A DNA stretch of 64,000 nucleotides. Source: Mesorhizobium sp. L-2-11 (GTDB lineage: Bacteria; Pseudomonadota; Alphaproteobacteria; Rhizobiales; Rhizobiaceae). The translations under genes were made by a program, and so were the position numbers. Each line of letters begins with the position of its first letter. Positions within the stretch are counted from its first letter, which is position 1. The notes below the pieces were generated by a model. That model saw only the letters and a program-made list of their open reading frames with translations. It was not told where the DNA came from and did not search any database. Positions 47,185 through 56,807 of this stretch are shown piece after piece. The stretch covers positions 310,001 through 374,000 of the forward strand of contig NZ_AP023257.1 of assembly GCF_016756595.1 (NCBI RefSeq). Reading direction: 5' to 3'.

Positions 47185-48843
47185 CTACCCCACTGCCCGC
47201 GACGCCGCCCGGCCGGCGCTGCGGCCTGAAAAAATGCAGCCGCCAAGAAACGTCCCTTCCAGCGCCGCATAGCCATGCATGCCGCCGCCGCCGAAACCGG
47301 CGGCTTCGCCGACCGCGTACAATCCCTCAACCGGCTGGCCATTGGTACCCAGGACGCGGCTGTCGAGATCGGTCTGCAAGCCGCCCAGCGTCTTGCGGGT
47401 CAGGATGTTGAGCCTGACCGCGATCAGCGGCCCATTGGCAGGATCGAGCATCTTGTGCGGCTTAGCCGTGCGGATCAGCCGGTCGCCGAGATAGGCGCGG
47501 GCGCCGCGCAAGGCGGTGATCTGCATATCCTTGGAGAACGGATTGTCGAGCTGCCGGTCGCGGGCGCGGATCTCGCGCTCGACCTGCCCCAGTTCGAGCA
47601 GCGGCTCGCCGCCGACAAGCGCGTTCATGCGGGCGACCAACGCCGGCAGATCAGGTTCGACGATGAAATCCTCGCCCTTCTCCATGAACGCCTTCACCGG
47701 ACCGGGAACGCCCGATGTGGCGCGGCCAAGCACCTGGCGCCAGCTTTTTCCGGTGAGGTCGGGGTTCTGCTCGGAGCCCGACAACGCGAACTCCTTCTGG
47801 ATGATCTTTTTGGTCAAGACGAACCAGGAATAGTCGAAGCCGGTGCTCATGATGTGGCTGAGCGTGCCTAGCGTGTCGAAGCCGGGATAGAGCGGCACGG
47901 GCAGGCGCTTGCCGCGGGCATCGAGCCACAGCGACGACGGGCCGGGCAGGATGCGGATTGCATGGTCGGTCCAGAGCGGCGCCCAGTTCCTGATGCCTTC
48001 GACATAGTGCCACATGCGGTCACGGTTGATGATGCTGCCGCCGGCCTGTTCGGTGATCGCCAGCATGCGGCCGTCGACATGATCGGGAACGCCGGTGATC
48101 ATGCGCCTGGGCGGCGTGCCGAGCCGCTGCGGCCAGTTTTTGCGGACAAGCTCGGGATTGCCGCCGATGCCGCCGGAGGCGACGATGACCGCTTGCGCCT
48201 TGAGTTCGAAGTCGCCGGCGATGTCACGCGAACTCCTGCGGCCGCGCTCGACATCGCTCGGCTCAAGCATGTCGCCGCGCACGCCATTCACGACGGCGCC
48301 TGTCCGCGTCAACTCGTTGACCCGGTGGCGGAATTTGAAGCGGATCAGCCCGCTATTCTCGGCCTCGCGCACGCGCCGTACGAATGGGTCGAGCACGCCC
48401 GGCCCGGTGCCCCAGGTGACGTGAAAGCGCGGCACCGAATTGCCGTGGCCGACGGCGTTACCGCCGCCGCGCTCGGCCCAGCCGACCACGGGAAAGAACT
48501 TTAGGCCGCGCTGCATCAGCCAGGAGCGCTTCTCGCCGGCGGCGAAACCGACATAGGCTTCGGCCCAGCGGCGCGGCCAAAAATCTTCCGCACGGTCGAA
48601 GGCGGCGGTGCCCAGCCAGTCCTCGAGCGCCAGGTCGTACGAATCGCGGATGCGCATGCGCCGCTGTTCGGGCGAATCGACGAGGAAGATGCCGTCAAGC
48701 GACCAGAACGCCTGGCCGCCGAGCGACTGTTCAGGCTCCTGGTCGACAAGGATGGTCTTCTTGCCGGCCTCGGCCAGTTCGGCCGCGGCGACGAGCCCGG
48801 CAAGGCCGGCGCCGACAATGATCACATCCGCATTATCAGCCAT
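47185..48843 (-). CDS. FAD-dependent oxidoreductase, fumarate reductase/ketosteroid dehydrogenase type
   Basis: 552 residues. N-terminal FAD dinucleotide fold DVIIVGAGLAGLVAAAELAEAG, then GGQAFWSLDGIFLVDSPEQRR, a central IVASGGIGGNPELVRKNWP and a C-terminal FAD motif LYAVGEAAGFGGGGMHGYAALEG. The overall plan is that of flavoprotein dehydrogenases acting on carbon-carbon double bonds next to a keto group. No signal peptide, so cytosolic. The same frame is open through the oxidoreductase gene upstream, which is a shadow. The stop lies 6 bp from the convergent esterase stop. Confidence 0.88.
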   Translation of the reverse strand: MADNADVIIVGAGLAGLVAAAELAEAGKKTILVDQEPEQSLGGQAFWSLDGIFLVDSPEQRRMRIRDSYDLALEDWLGTAAFDRAEDFWPRRWAEAYVGFAAGEKRSWLMQRGLKFFPVVGWAERGGGNAVGHGNSVPRFHVTWGTGPGVLDPFVRRVREAENSGLIRFKFRHRVNELTRTGAVVNGVRGDMLEPSDVERGRRSSRDIAGDFELKAQAVIVASGGIGGNPELVRKNWPQRLGTPPRRMITGVPDHVDGRMLAITEQAGGSIINRDRMWHYVEGIRNWAPLWTDHAIRILPGPSSLWLDARGKRLPVPLYPGFDTLGTLSHIMSTGFDYSWFVLTKKIIQKEFALSGSEQNPDLTGKSWRQVLGRATSGVPGPVKAFMEKGEDFIVEPDLPALVARMNALVGGEPLLELGQVEREIRARDRQLDNPFSKDMQITALRGARAYLGDRLIRTAKPHKMLDPANGPLIAVRLNILTRKTLGGLQTDLDSRVLGTNGQPVEGLYAVGEAAGFGGGGMHGYAALEGTFLGGCIFSGRSAGRAASRAVG

Positions 48844-48881
48844 TCTCTCCCCCCGGCCCCTCCCGCCGGCTCCACGACTTG

Positions 48882-49868
48882 TCAGACCGTCTCCCAGCCT
48901 TCCTTCTCGCCGGCGCGGAAGATGGCGTCGATGACCTTCTGGTTGAGCACGGACTCTTCCAGCGTGAAGACGCGGTCGGTGCCGCCCTGTGCCGCCCGCG
49001 CGAAGGCCTCGACCTCCAGCCGGTACTGCTGCATGCCGGGGAAGCGGAACACTTGCGCCTCTGAGTGGTTCTGGTTGTGCAGCTCGATGCGATGGTGGTC
49101 GTAGATCCCGGCGTTGAACGGCGAAAGCACCTCGATGAAGCCCTTCTCGCCGTGGAACACCATCACTTGCCGCGCCGCCATCTGCGTCGACAGATAGAAC
49201 GACAATTCGAAGTCGCCGAAATCGGCGCGGATCGAGGAGTAGATGTCGGTGCCAAATTTCTTGTCGCGCTCGATCGTCGCCTGGACGCGCAGCGGCTCCT
49301 TGCTGGTCGAAAAGCGCGTCGACACCGTCGGATAGACGCCGATGTCGGGCAGCGCGCCGCCGCCGAGGTCGAGCTGGTTGCGCATGTTCTTGGGGTCGAC
49401 ATTGTAGTAGGAGAACGCGCCCTGGACATGGCGCAGCCGGCCGATGGCGCCGTTGGCGATCAACTCGCGCACCTTGATCCATTGCGGGTGGTAGACGACC
49501 ATGAAGGCTTCGCAGACCAGCACGTTTTTGGCGTCGCGCAGCTTGATCAGCGGCGGAATGTTCCTGGCGTCGAGCGCCAGCGGCTTTTCGACCAGAACAT
49601 GCTTGCCAGCCTCGATCGCCTTGGCGGTCCATTCGACATGCTGCGCCGTCGGCAGCGGGATGTAGACGCCGTCGACGTCCCGGGATGCAAGCAGCTCGTC
49701 GTAGGATCCGAAGGCATGGGGGGCGCCGAAACGATCGGCCAGGGCACGGGCTTTCGACAGGTCGCGGCTGGCGATCGCCGACAACACGCCGTTCTCCGCC
49801 TCGACCATTGCAGGCAAAAGATGCTCGCGGCCGATCTTGGCCGTCGACAAAACACCCCATCGGAACAT
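48882..49868 (-). CDS. Gfo/Idh/MocA family NAD(P)-dependent oxidoreductase
   Basis: 328 residues. N-terminal Rossmann fold ([19 protein letters not shown]), [20 protein letters not shown], the catalytic-domain [10 protein letters not shown] motif with the conserved Lys, then the C-terminal alpha/beta dimer domain ([16 protein letters not shown]). Family members oxidise sugars, inositols or related diols; dihydrodiol/xylose-dehydrogenase-like members have the same YIPLP motif. It starts upstream of the flavoprotein gene on the same strand with a 38-bp gap, so the two are probably co-transcribed. Confidence 0.9.
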   Translation of the reverse strand: MFRWGVLSTAKIGREHLLPAMVEAENGVLSAIASRDLSKARALADRFGAPHAFGSYDELLASRDVDGVYIPLPTAQHVEWTAKAIEAGKHVLVEKPLALDARNIPPLIKLRDAKNVLVCEAFMVVYHPQWIKVRELIANGAIGRLRHVQGAFSYYNVDPKNMRNQLDLGGGALPDIGVYPTVSTRFSTSKEPLRVQATIERDKKFGTDIYSSIRADFGDFELSFYLSTQMAARQVMVFHGEKGFIEVLSPFNAGIYDHHRIELHNQNHSEAQVFRFPGMQQYRLEVEAFARAAQGGTDRVFTLEESVLNQKVIDAIFRAGEKEGWETV

Positions 49869-49995
49869 CAGGCTTCTCCCTCACGATTGCAGGAATGGAG
49901 GTTTGCCCGAAATCGGCGAAAAAGCCAATGCGGGAGCGTGGCGGTGAACAAGGCGATCAACTGGGGTTTGTCGGGACGCCGGCGCTGCCCCTGCG

Positions 49996-50233
49996 GAACC
50001 TGGGTTCCTCGCCCCACGAAGTGGGGAGAGGTGGCCCGGCGAAGCCGGGACGGAGAGGGGCCTTCGCGACGGCTGGAATTCGCTGTTTGAGCGCGCCTTT
50101 TGAGTTTGCATTACGATCAGTCTCGCGCCCTGCCCTTGCAGGATTCTGGCTTGGCGACCGTCGTCCCCCTCTCCGTCCCGGCTTCGCCGGGCCACCCTCT
50201 CCCCCGCTTTGCGGGGGCGAGGAACCCAGGTCC
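49996..50233. repeat. long inverted repeat pair, family C
   Basis: Arms of about 65 bp (49996-50060 and 50164-50233) enclose about 100 bp. The left arm has GAACCTGGGTTCCTCGCCCC, GGCCCGGCGAAGCCGGGACG and GAGAGGGG; the right arm has the complementary CCCCTCTCCGTCCCGGCTTC, GCCGGGCCACCCTCTCCCC and GCGAGGAACCCAGGTCC. Each arm also has its own small hairpin (CCCCAC..GTGGGG; CCCCGC..GCGGGG). It fills the 373-bp gap upstream of the MocA-type gene and downstream of yceI; nothing coding is seen in it. Confidence 0.85.
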
Positions 50234-50241
50234 TGCAAAGG

Positions 50242-50817
50242 CTAGCCCCTTCTACCTGTAAGCGTCATGTCGAAGTCGACGACGTTCGAATAGATCGGCG
50301 TGCCAACATCCATGCCGTAGCGCGACCGCAGCACCTTGCCGGTGACATGGAATCTGATCGTGCCCGCCTTGAGGCCGGCGAGCTCAGCCGTGAACTTTTC
50401 CGAAAAAGTCTTGCCGCGCGCAGTCAGCCGACCGGTGACGACGGCTGACGTCTCGCCGATGCGTCTCACGCTGGTCGAGCGGAACTGGATTTCCGGGTTG
50501 TTGGCGGCGTCGAACACCGCGTCGGAGCGAAGGAAGGCGTCGACGCGACCCTGGCCGGTGCCGACGCTTTCGGGAAAGATGGTTATATTGACCTGGGAGC
50601 GCCCGACATTGCTGTTGTCGATGCGGATGCTGCCCTTGAAGCGGGCGAAGGCGCCGGCGAGCCCGCCGCCGCCGGCCTTGCCGACGGAGAAACGGATGCT
50701 GGAGCCGGCCGGGCTGATCGTGTAGCTGCCGGCGGCGTCGCTGAGCGCTATCGCCGCGAAAGCAGGCATGGCAAGGCAAGCGACGACCGCCACAAATCCG
50801 AAGATGCGTGCAACCAT
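50242..50817 (-). CDS. YceI family periplasmic lipid-binding protein
   Basis: 191 residues. Signal peptide VARIFGFVAVVACLAMPAFA, then the YceI lipocalin-like barrel: SYTISPAGSSIRFSVGKAGG, SIRIDNSNVGRSQVNITI, VDAFLRSDAVFDAANNPEIQF, TGRLTARGKTFSEKFTAELA. YceI proteins bind polyisoprenoids in the periplasm. Encoded after a cytochrome b561 gene on the same strand (69-bp gap), a common pairing. ATG 50817 is used; a start 8 residues upstream is also open. Confidence 0.92.
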   Translation of the reverse strand: MVARIFGFVAVVACLAMPAFAAIALSDAAGSYTISPAGSSIRFSVGKAGGGGLAGAFARFKGSIRIDNSNVGRSQVNITIFPESVGTGQGRVDAFLRSDAVFDAANNPEIQFRSTSVRRIGETSAVVTGRLTARGKTFSEKFTAELAGLKAGTIRFHVTGKVLRSRYGMDVGTPIYSNVVDFDMTLTGRRG

Positions 50818-50886
50818 GGGTGTGACCCTTGTTGGAGGCAACGCTTTATTAGCGCCCTCACCCCATCAACGAACGAGCCGCCTGCT

Positions 50887-51465
50887 CTATTCCGCTTTGT
50901 GATCCGACGAAGGCGTGATCATGCGCGTCAGCACCGCGTCCTTCAGCCAGAAATGATGGCGCAGCGCCGCGGCGAAATGCAAGGCGACAAGCCCAATGCC
51001 GGCATAGGCAAGATACCAATGCGCCGAGGTCCAGAAGCTTTCCGCCGGGTCCGATTCCGCGAGTGGCAGGTCCGGCATGACGAACAGGTTGAACGGCACG
51101 CTCGGGATCTCCAGCATCGACACCGACACCAGCGCCCAGCCCGACAGAGGCAGCGCAAGCTGAAACACGTAGAGCGCAAAATGGACGAGCGGCGCCACGC
51201 GGCGCTCTAAAGGCCCGACCGAGCGCGGCAGCGCCGGCGCTGCGTTGCCGAGACGCCAGGCGATGCGCAGGATCACCAGCCCGAGCAGCAGAAAGCCGAA
51301 GGATTTGTGCAGCTGGATCAGTTCGAAGGCGGTGCGCTGGCTGGACAGCCGCACCATGACGAAGCCGAGCACGAACTGGCCAATGAAGATCGCGGCGATC
51401 AGCCAATGAAGGACGATTGCCGCCCAGCCATAGCGGGTCGAGTCGTTTGTGATCAATACGGGCAT
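50887..51465 (-). CDS. cytochrome b561 family di-heme membrane protein
   Basis: 192 residues, four membrane helices. Heme-ligating His are expected in AAIVLHWLIAAIFIGQF, LIQLHKSFGFLLLGLVILR, VHFALYVFQLALPLSG and AHWYLAYAGIGLVALHFAAALRHHF. Transfers electrons from quinol to a periplasmic acceptor. It is the first gene of a two-gene unit with yceI. ATG 51465 is chosen over an upstream start 12 residues longer. Confidence 0.92.
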   Translation of the reverse strand: MPVLITNDSTRYGWAAIVLHWLIAAIFIGQFVLGFVMVRLSSQRTAFELIQLHKSFGFLLLGLVILRIAWRLGNAAPALPRSVGPLERRVAPLVHFALYVFQLALPLSGWALVSVSMLEIPSVPFNLFVMPDLPLAESDPAESFWTSAHWYLAYAGIGLVALHFAAALRHHFWLKDAVLTRMITPSSDHKAE

Positions 51466-51511
51466 GGCCAGCAAACGATCGCGGCCCCGGCTTTCTTCCA
51501 CTGCCGACAGT

Positions 51512-51612
51512 CTATCCCGCCGTCTTGAAGAAATCGATAAAGGCTCGCAGCGCCGGACAAGGTGATCGTCAAGCGCTACACTGAAGAGCTGCTGGCGCTG
51601 GTCAATGGATAA
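51512..51612. pseudogene. possible gene remnants (LysR C-terminus and an unidentified C-terminus)
   Basis: On the minus strand, 51553-51512 reads PALRAFIDFFKTAG then stop, which looks like the last residues of a LysR-family regulator. Abutting it on the plus strand, 51556-51612 reads DKVIVKRYTEELLALVNG then stop, like the C-terminus of another protein. No body of either gene is present, so this may be a deletion scar. The rest of the 51466-51923 gap holds a family B repeat. Confidence 0.35.
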
Positions 51613-51697
51613 CAGCGGGCTAAGAAACAGTTGAAAAGGGGCGCTACCCCTTTCAAGCGCAGCAATGCAGAATGATTACGAGACGTTGGCGCGAAAC

Positions 51698-51850
51698 GCC
51701 CCCCTCTGTCCTGCCGGACATCTCCCCCTCAAGTGGGGAGATTGGCAGCTCCATAGTTGTGCTCAGTCGCAGGACTTTTAGTGGTCGAAGGTGGAGGAGA
51801 GCCGATCTCCCCCCTTGAGGGGGAGATGTCCGGCAGGACAGAGGGGGGCG
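51698..51850. repeat. composite inverted repeat, family B copy
   Basis: Left arm CCCCCCTCTGTCCTGCCGGA with CATCTCCCCCTCAAGTGGGG; right arm TCTCCCCCCTTGAGGGGGAG with ATGTCCGGCAGGACAGAGGG. The ~70-bp centre is again unrelated to the other copies apart from its GATTGGCAGC-like edge. It lies downstream of pheT and may serve as its transcript end. Confidence 0.85.
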
Positions 51851-51923
51851 CTGTCCCGCCAACTTCTGCGGAGAACATTCAGTTCACACGGCACAACAGT
51901 GATCGCCAAGTGCCCGCAACCCC

Positions 51924-54332
51924 TTACGCTCTCAGCACACCACCGGTCTGCTTATGCACATTCTCGACGATGCGCTTTGCCAGCGCCTCGAAATCTTCGT
52001 CGGTCAGCGTCTTTTCGACCGGCTGGATCGACACTTCGATGGCGATCGATTTCTTGGCAGCACCCAGCGCAGCCCCTTCGAACACATCGAATACCGAGAC
52101 GTTGGTGATCAGCTTCCTGTCGGCGGCAAGGGCTGCGCGGGTCAGCGTGCCAGCTTCGACCGTCTTGTCGACGACGAAGGCAAAATCGCGCTTGACCGCC
52201 TGGAAGGCGGACAGTTCCAGTCTCGGTTTTGTCCGCGTCGGCTTTGCCTTCGGCTCGGGCACGGCATCGATGAACACTTCGAAGCCGCAGAGCGGCCCGG
52301 AGACGTCCAGTTCCTCCAGCGTCTTCGGATGGAATTCGCCGAACGTGCCGAGAACGACCTTCGGCCCGAGCTTGATCGTGCCGGAGCGGCCGGGATGATA
52401 CCAGGCCGGGCCGCCGGCCTCGATCTGCAGCCGCTCGACCGGCGCGCCGCAGGCTTCAAGTGCTGCGATCGCATCGGCCTTGGCGTCGAACACGCCGACC
52501 GGACCGGCATTGCCGCCCCAGTGGCGGCCGGAGCCTTCGAGCTTGGCCGTGCCGCGCCGCACGCCGGCGGCGACGCGCCGCTGCTGGTCGGCCGCATCGC
52601 CCTCGTAGGTGCCGGACACTTCGAACAGCGCGACATCGCCGATGCCCTTGTCGGCATTGCGCTGCGCGGCGGCGATCAGGCCCGGCAGCAGCGACGGCCG
52701 CATGTCGGACATGTCGGCGGCGATCGGATTGGCGAGCTTGAGTGCGGTCCGGCCGCCGCCGAACAGTTCGGCATGTTTTGCCGGAATGAACGACCAGGTG
52801 ACTGCCTCCATCATGCCGCGCACCGCCAGCGCCCGTTTGGCGGCGCGGGTGCGGACCTGCAGCACAGTCAGGATCTTGGCGTTGACGGCATCATGCGCGC
52901 CGAGCGGCTGCGGGGCGATGTTGTCGACGCCATGGATGCGCATGACCTCCTCGACCAGATCGGCCTTGCCGTCGACATCCGGCCGCCAGGACGGAACCGC
53001 CACATTGACGACATCGCCCGCGCCTTCCGGCTTGAAGCCGAGACGGACAAGAATGGCGAGACTCTCGTCCCTGGGCACCTCGATGCCGATCAGCCGCCTC
53101 ACTTCCGACAGCGGGAAGGAAACGATCTTCGGCGTGTGACCGGCATAGCCGACGACTTCGGTTTCGGTCGGCGTGCCGCCGCAGAAATCCAGCACCAGCT
53201 TGGTCGCCAGTTCCACGCCGGGCACCATGAATTCAGGATCGACGCCGCGCTCGAAGCGGTAGCGCGCATCACTGATGATGCCGAGCGTCCTGCCGGTGCG
53301 GGCAGTGGTGATCGGATCCCACAGCGCGGATTCGATCAGCACGTCGGTGGTGTTCTCGTCGCAGCCCGAATGCTCGCCGCCCATGATGCCGGCGATCGAT
53401 TCGACGCCGTCCTGGTCTGCTATCACGCACATGTCAGGCGTCAGCGTGTATTCGCGGCCGTCAAGCGCCAGCACCTTTTCACCGTCGCGCGCCCGGCGCA
53501 CGGTAAGGTTGCCGGCGACCTTGTTCGCATCGAACACATGCAAGGGGCGGCCGCGATCGAAGGTGACGAAATTGGTGATGTCGACCAGCGCGCTGATCGG
53601 CCGAAGCCCAATGGCGATCAGCCGCTGCTGCAGCCATTTCGGCGATGGCCCGTTGTTCACGCCTTTCACCAGTCTCAGGGCGAAGCCGGGGCAGAGCTCA
53701 GGGGCTTCGATCGTCACCTTCACCGGGCACATGCCACTGCCGGCATGCGGCATGATCGCGCCGCCGACGAGGCGGCCGAGCCCGCTCGCCGCCAGATCGC
53801 GGGCAATGCCGTAGACGCTGGTCGCGTCCGGACGGTTCGGCGTCAAATTGATCTCTATGACCGGATCGTCGAGATGGGCGTAAGCGGCGAAGCTGGTGCC
53901 GACCGGGGCATCGGCCGGCAGATCGATTATGCCGTCATGCTCTTCGGAAAGCTCGAGCTCGCGTTCGGAGCACATCATGCCGAGGCTTTCGACGCCCCTG
54001 ATCTTGCCGACCGTCAGCGTCACATCGATGCCCGGAATATAAGTGCCGGGTGCTGCAAAGGCGCCGACCAGGCCCGCGCGGGCGTTCGGCGCTCCACATA
54101 CTACCTGCACGGGGGCCTTGCCGTCGCCGGTATCGACCGTCAGCACGCGCAGCCGGTCGGCATCGGGATGCTGCTCCGCCGTCAGCACCCTGGCGATGAC
54201 GAAGGGTTTTAGGCTCGATCTGTCGTCGACATGCTCGACTTCGAGGCCGATCGAGGTCAGCCGCTCGACGATCTCGTTGAGCGAGGCGTCGGTCTCGAGG
54301 TGGTCCTTGAGCCAGGAGAGGGTGAATTTCAT
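51924..54332 (-). CDS. pheT: phenylalanyl-tRNA synthetase beta subunit
   Basis: 802 residues. Begins [20 protein letters not shown], followed by the EMAP-type tRNA-binding domain (about residues 40-150, [19 protein letters not shown]), the B3/B4 editing domain ([21 protein letters not shown]), B5 and the catalytic-like core, and the ferredoxin-fold anticodon-binding domain (about 710-802, [14 protein letters not shown]). Pairs with PheS as a heterotetramer. Its ATG overlaps the stop of the GFA gene, so pheS, GFA and pheT are translationally coupled. A 752-codon open frame on the opposite strand is a shadow. Confidence 0.97.
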   Translation of the reverse strand: MKFTLSWLKDHLETDASLNEIVERLTSIGLEVEHVDDRSSLKPFVIARVLTAEQHPDADRLRVLTVDTGDGKAPVQVVCGAPNARAGLVGAFAAPGTYIPGIDVTLTVGKIRGVESLGMMCSERELELSEEHDGIIDLPADAPVGTSFAAYAHLDDPVIEINLTPNRPDATSVYGIARDLAASGLGRLVGGAIMPHAGSGMCPVKVTIEAPELCPGFALRLVKGVNNGPSPKWLQQRLIAIGLRPISALVDITNFVTFDRGRPLHVFDANKVAGNLTVRRARDGEKVLALDGREYTLTPDMCVIADQDGVESIAGIMGGEHSGCDENTTDVLIESALWDPITTARTGRTLGIISDARYRFERGVDPEFMVPGVELATKLVLDFCGGTPTETEVVGYAGHTPKIVSFPLSEVRRLIGIEVPRDESLAILVRLGFKPEGAGDVVNVAVPSWRPDVDGKADLVEEVMRIHGVDNIAPQPLGAHDAVNAKILTVLQVRTRAAKRALAVRGMMEAVTWSFIPAKHAELFGGGRTALKLANPIAADMSDMRPSLLPGLIAAAQRNADKGIGDVALFEVSGTYEGDAADQQRRVAAGVRRGTAKLEGSGRHWGGNAGPVGVFDAKADAIAALEACGAPVERLQIEAGGPAWYHPGRSGTIKLGPKVVLGTFGEFHPKTLEELDVSGPLCGFEVFIDAVPEPKAKPTRTKPRLELSAFQAVKRDFAFVVDKTVEAGTLTRAALAADRKLITNVSVFDVFEGAALGAAKKSIAIEVSIQPVEKTLTDEDFEALAKRIVENVHKQTGGVLRA

Positions 54333-54754
54333 GACTGTGTTCCGTCTGATGGTCTGGGCACGCTGGTCTTCAAATGGCGTGGCAAGTCGTCCGGCATGTG
54401 CAGGAAGGGCAGTTGCTCGCGCACATGGGCGTGGTGCGTCGGCTTGAAATAGGCCGGCATGTCCATGGCGCCGAGCATGATATAGATGTGGTCGGCCAGC
54501 CGCTCGTCGACATAGGCGATCGGCGAGCCGCAGATGCCGCAAAAGGAGCGCGTCACCGGCCCGTTCTGGAACATTTTCAGCGCCTTGCCGGTGAAGGCGA
54601 CCTGCTCGGTGATGAAGCCGACGAATGCCGATACCGGCGCGCCGCTGGCCCGCCGGCAATCGCCGCAATGGCAATAGCTGATATGGTGCGGTTCGGCCGA
54701 AGCCTCGAACCGCACGGCGCCGCAGCGGCAGCCGCCGGTATGGGCCGCTGTCAT
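54329..54754 (-). CDS. GFA family zinc-binding protein (glutathione-dependent formaldehyde-activating enzyme-like)
   Basis: 141 residues. Zinc ligands are seen in [28 protein letters not shown] and [12 protein letters not shown]. Such proteins bind glutathione adducts or act as small zinc proteins; a specific reaction cannot be named. It lies between pheS and pheT with ATGA-type overlaps at both ends, an unusual insertion into a normally adjacent gene pair. Confidence 0.9.
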   Translation of the reverse strand: MTAAHTGGCRCGAVRFEASAEPHHISYCHCGDCRRASGAPVSAFVGFITEQVAFTGKALKMFQNGPVTRSFCGICGSPIAYVDERLADHIYIMLGAMDMPAYFKPTHHAHVREQLPFLHMPDDLPRHLKTSVPRPSDGTQS

Positions 54755-55836
54755 GCGCTCAAGCCTGCGAACAGCGTAGGCATGTCGAGCGGCCGGAAAC
54801 CGTAATGCGACAGCCAGCGCACATCGGCGTCGAAGAAGGCGCGCAGATCCGGCATGCCGTATTTCAGCATGGCGATGCGATCTATGCCCATGCCCCAGGC
54901 AAAGCCCTGGCATTCGTCGGGATCGAGCCCGCCATATCTCAGCACATTGGGGTGGACCATGCCGCAGCCGAGGATCTCCATCCAGTCGGAGCCTTCGCCG
55001 AAGCGCACCTCGCCCGGCCGCGAACGGTCGCACTGGATGTCGACCTCCATGCTGGGTTCGGTGAACGGGAAGAAGCTCGGCCGGAAGCGCATCTTGACTT
55101 GGCGTACCTCGAAGAAGGCCTTGCAGAACTCCTCCAGCACCCATTTCATGTTGGCGACGTTGGCTGATCTGTCGATCACCAGCCCTTCGACCTGATGGAA
55201 CATCGGCGAGTGCGTGGCATCGGAATCCTGGCGGTAGGTTTTTCCGGGAATGACGATGCGGATCGGCGGCTTCTGCACCTCCATGGTGCGGATCTGCACC
55301 GGCGAGGTGTGGGTGCGCAAAAGCTTGCGCTCGCCCTTCTCGTCCGGCTGGAAAAAGAAGGTGTCATGCATCTCGCGCGCCGGATGGCCTTCCGGGAAGT
55401 TCAGCGCGGTGAAATTGTAGTAATCGGTCTCGATATCAGGACCTTCGGCGATGGCAAAGCCGAGGTCGCCGAAGATCGCGGCAATCTCGTCGCTGACCTG
55501 GCTGATCGGATGGATGCGGCCGCGCTCAGCCGGCGATTGCCGCACCGGCAGCGTGACGTCGACCTTTTCCGCCGCGAGCCGTGCCGCGATCGCTGCGTCC
55601 TTGAGCTCGGCCCGGCGCGCGGTAAGCGCCTCGGTGATGCGGTTCTTGAGACCGTTGATCGCCGGGCCTTTTATCTGGCGCTCTTCTGCACTCATCGAGC
55701 CGAGCATCTTCAGCATTTCGGAGACCGAGCCCTTCTTGCCGAGCGCTGAAACGCGCACGGCTTCGATCGCCTGCTCGTCGGCGGCCGACGCAATGTCGCT
55801 CATCAGGGAATTTTCGAGAGTTTCCATGTCACTCAT
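54751..55836 (-). CDS. pheS: phenylalanyl-tRNA synthetase alpha subunit
   Basis: 361 residues. N-terminal coiled-coil (residues about 1-90), then the class II catalytic core: [28 protein letters not shown], motif 2 [34 protein letters not shown] and motif 3 [20 protein letters not shown]. Normal length. The 95-bp gap from rplT holds a terminator-like hairpin, which may be an attenuator of pheS. Its stop overlaps the GFA gene start. Confidence 0.97.
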   Translation of the reverse strand: MSDMETLENSLMSDIASAADEQAIEAVRVSALGKKGSVSEMLKMLGSMSAEERQIKGPAINGLKNRITEALTARRAELKDAAIAARLAAEKVDVTLPVRQSPAERGRIHPISQVSDEIAAIFGDLGFAIAEGPDIETDYYNFTALNFPEGHPAREMHDTFFFQPDEKGERKLLRTHTSPVQIRTMEVQKPPIRIVIPGKTYRQDSDATHSPMFHQVEGLVIDRSANVANMKWVLEEFCKAFFEVRQVKMRFRPSFFPFTEPSMEVDIQCDRSRPGEVRFGEGSDWMEILGCGMVHPNVLRYGGLDPDECQGFAWGMGIDRIAMLKYGMPDLRAFFDADVRWLSHYGFRPLDMPTLFAGLSA

Positions 55837-55861
55837 GTTTCAGACTCGATTGAAGGCAAAG

Positions 55862-55894
55862 AAAAACCCGCGCCAGCCGTGCCAGCGCGGGTTT
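55862..55894 (-). terminator. rho-independent terminator or attenuator between rplT and pheS
   Basis: On the minus strand AAACCCGCGC and GCGCGGGTTT form a 10-bp stem around an 11-nt loop, followed by a T-run (GGGTTTTTC). It sits 38 bp after the rplT stop and 26 bp before the pheS ATG. It either ends rpmI-rplT transcripts or, if readthrough is regulated, attenuates pheST as in enterobacteria. Confidence 0.8.
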
Positions 55895-55931
55895 CCCAAA
55901 TCAAGTGTCGATGTGCTTGGGAAGGCGCTGG

Positions 55932-56333
55932 TTAGGCTACAGCGCTTTCAAAAGCGTTCGGCGTGGTGTTCTTGAGGTACTCGAGCGCGACCTTGGCCTT
56001 GGCCACAAGGGCGGCAAATGCCTGCGGCTCGTGGATGGCCATGTCCGACAGGACCTTGCGATCGATCTCGATGCCGGCCTTGTTAAGACCGTCGATGAAC
56101 CGGCCATAGGTCAGGCCATGCTCGTGGGTCGCGGCATTGATGCGCTGGATCCATAGAGCGCGGAACGAACGCTTGCGGTTCTTGCGGTCGCGGTAGGCAT
56201 ACTGCAGCGACTTTTCCACCGCCTGCTTGGCGATGCGAATGGTGTTCTTGCGGCGGCCGTAGAAACCCTTGGCGGCTTTCAGGACCTTTTTGTGCTTGGC
56301 GTGCGAGGTGACGCCTCTTTTTACGCGTGCCAT
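55932..56333 (-). CDS. rplT: ribosomal protein L20
   Basis: 133 residues. 50S assembly protein. Begins [19 protein letters not shown], then [40 protein letters not shown] and the C-terminal globular part ([20 protein letters not shown]). About 14 residues longer at the C-terminus than the ~119-residue E. coli protein, as usual in Rhizobiales. Follows rpmI by 93 bp. Confidence 0.98.
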   Translation of the reverse strand: MARVKRGVTSHAKHKKVLKAAKGFYGRRKNTIRIAKQAVEKSLQYAYRDRKNRKRSFRALWIQRINAATHEHGLTYGRFIDGLNKAGIEIDRKVLSDMAIHEPQAFAALVAKAKVALEYLKNTTPNAFESAVA

Positions 56334-56426
56334 GTCATGATCTCCTTAAAAGCAATTCCAGGAAAAGTGCTCAGCGGTTTTCCGTTCGGAATTGCGTAAA
56401 ACAAATGCGTGTCCAGACCGAATGCC

Positions 56427-56630
56427 TTAGAGGCCGTTCGGCAGAAAATTCTTGATGACCTTCTTGCCATCCGGTTCAGCCAGAACCATCGTGCCGCGGG
56501 CATTTCGAATGAACTTGTTGGAACGCTTGATCATGCCGTGACGCTTGCCGGCCGCAGCCGACAGGACTTTACCCGTACCTGTGATCTTGAACCGCTTCTT
56601 GGCGGCTGACTTGGTCTTCATCTTGGGCAT
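56427..56630 (-). CDS. rpmI: ribosomal protein L35
   Basis: 67 residues. Begins [20 protein letters not shown] and ends IKNFLPNGL; the [17 protein letters not shown] centre is diagnostic. Unlike the usual infC-rpmI-rplT order, two membrane-protein genes separate it from infC here, so it probably has its own promoter in the 177-bp gap upstream. That gap also has an imperfect hairpin (AAACCGCC / GGGCGGTTT around 56705-56740), which could belong to the leader. Confidence 0.98.
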   Translation of the reverse strand: MPKMKTKSAAKKRFKITGTGKVLSAAAGKRHGMIKRSNKFIRNARGTMVLAEPDGKKVIKNFLPNGL

Positions 56631-56807
56631 TTTGCTACTCCGTTTATGTGCGCATCATCGCGCTTTTTGTTCGCTTCAGGCCGACCAAAGCCCGAAAAGC
56701 AAATGAAACCGCCACGGCATGCCCTGCCGGGCGGTTTTTGGGAACGGCGGTGCTATACGTCAAAGCGGGGCGGCGCGCAACACCCAGTGCTCAGCAACAT
56801 CTTGTGC

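Noticed and set aside
47185..49884. single 899-codon protein spanning the flavoprotein and MocA-type genes
   Set aside because: The flavoprotein begins with MADNADVIIVGAG at 48843; the rest is the MocA-type gene read in another frame.
51954..54212. 752-codon open frame opposite pheT
   Set aside because: It is the antisense shadow of a GC-rich essential gene; composition is His/Asp/Arg-rich with no domain, and pheT is unmistakable.
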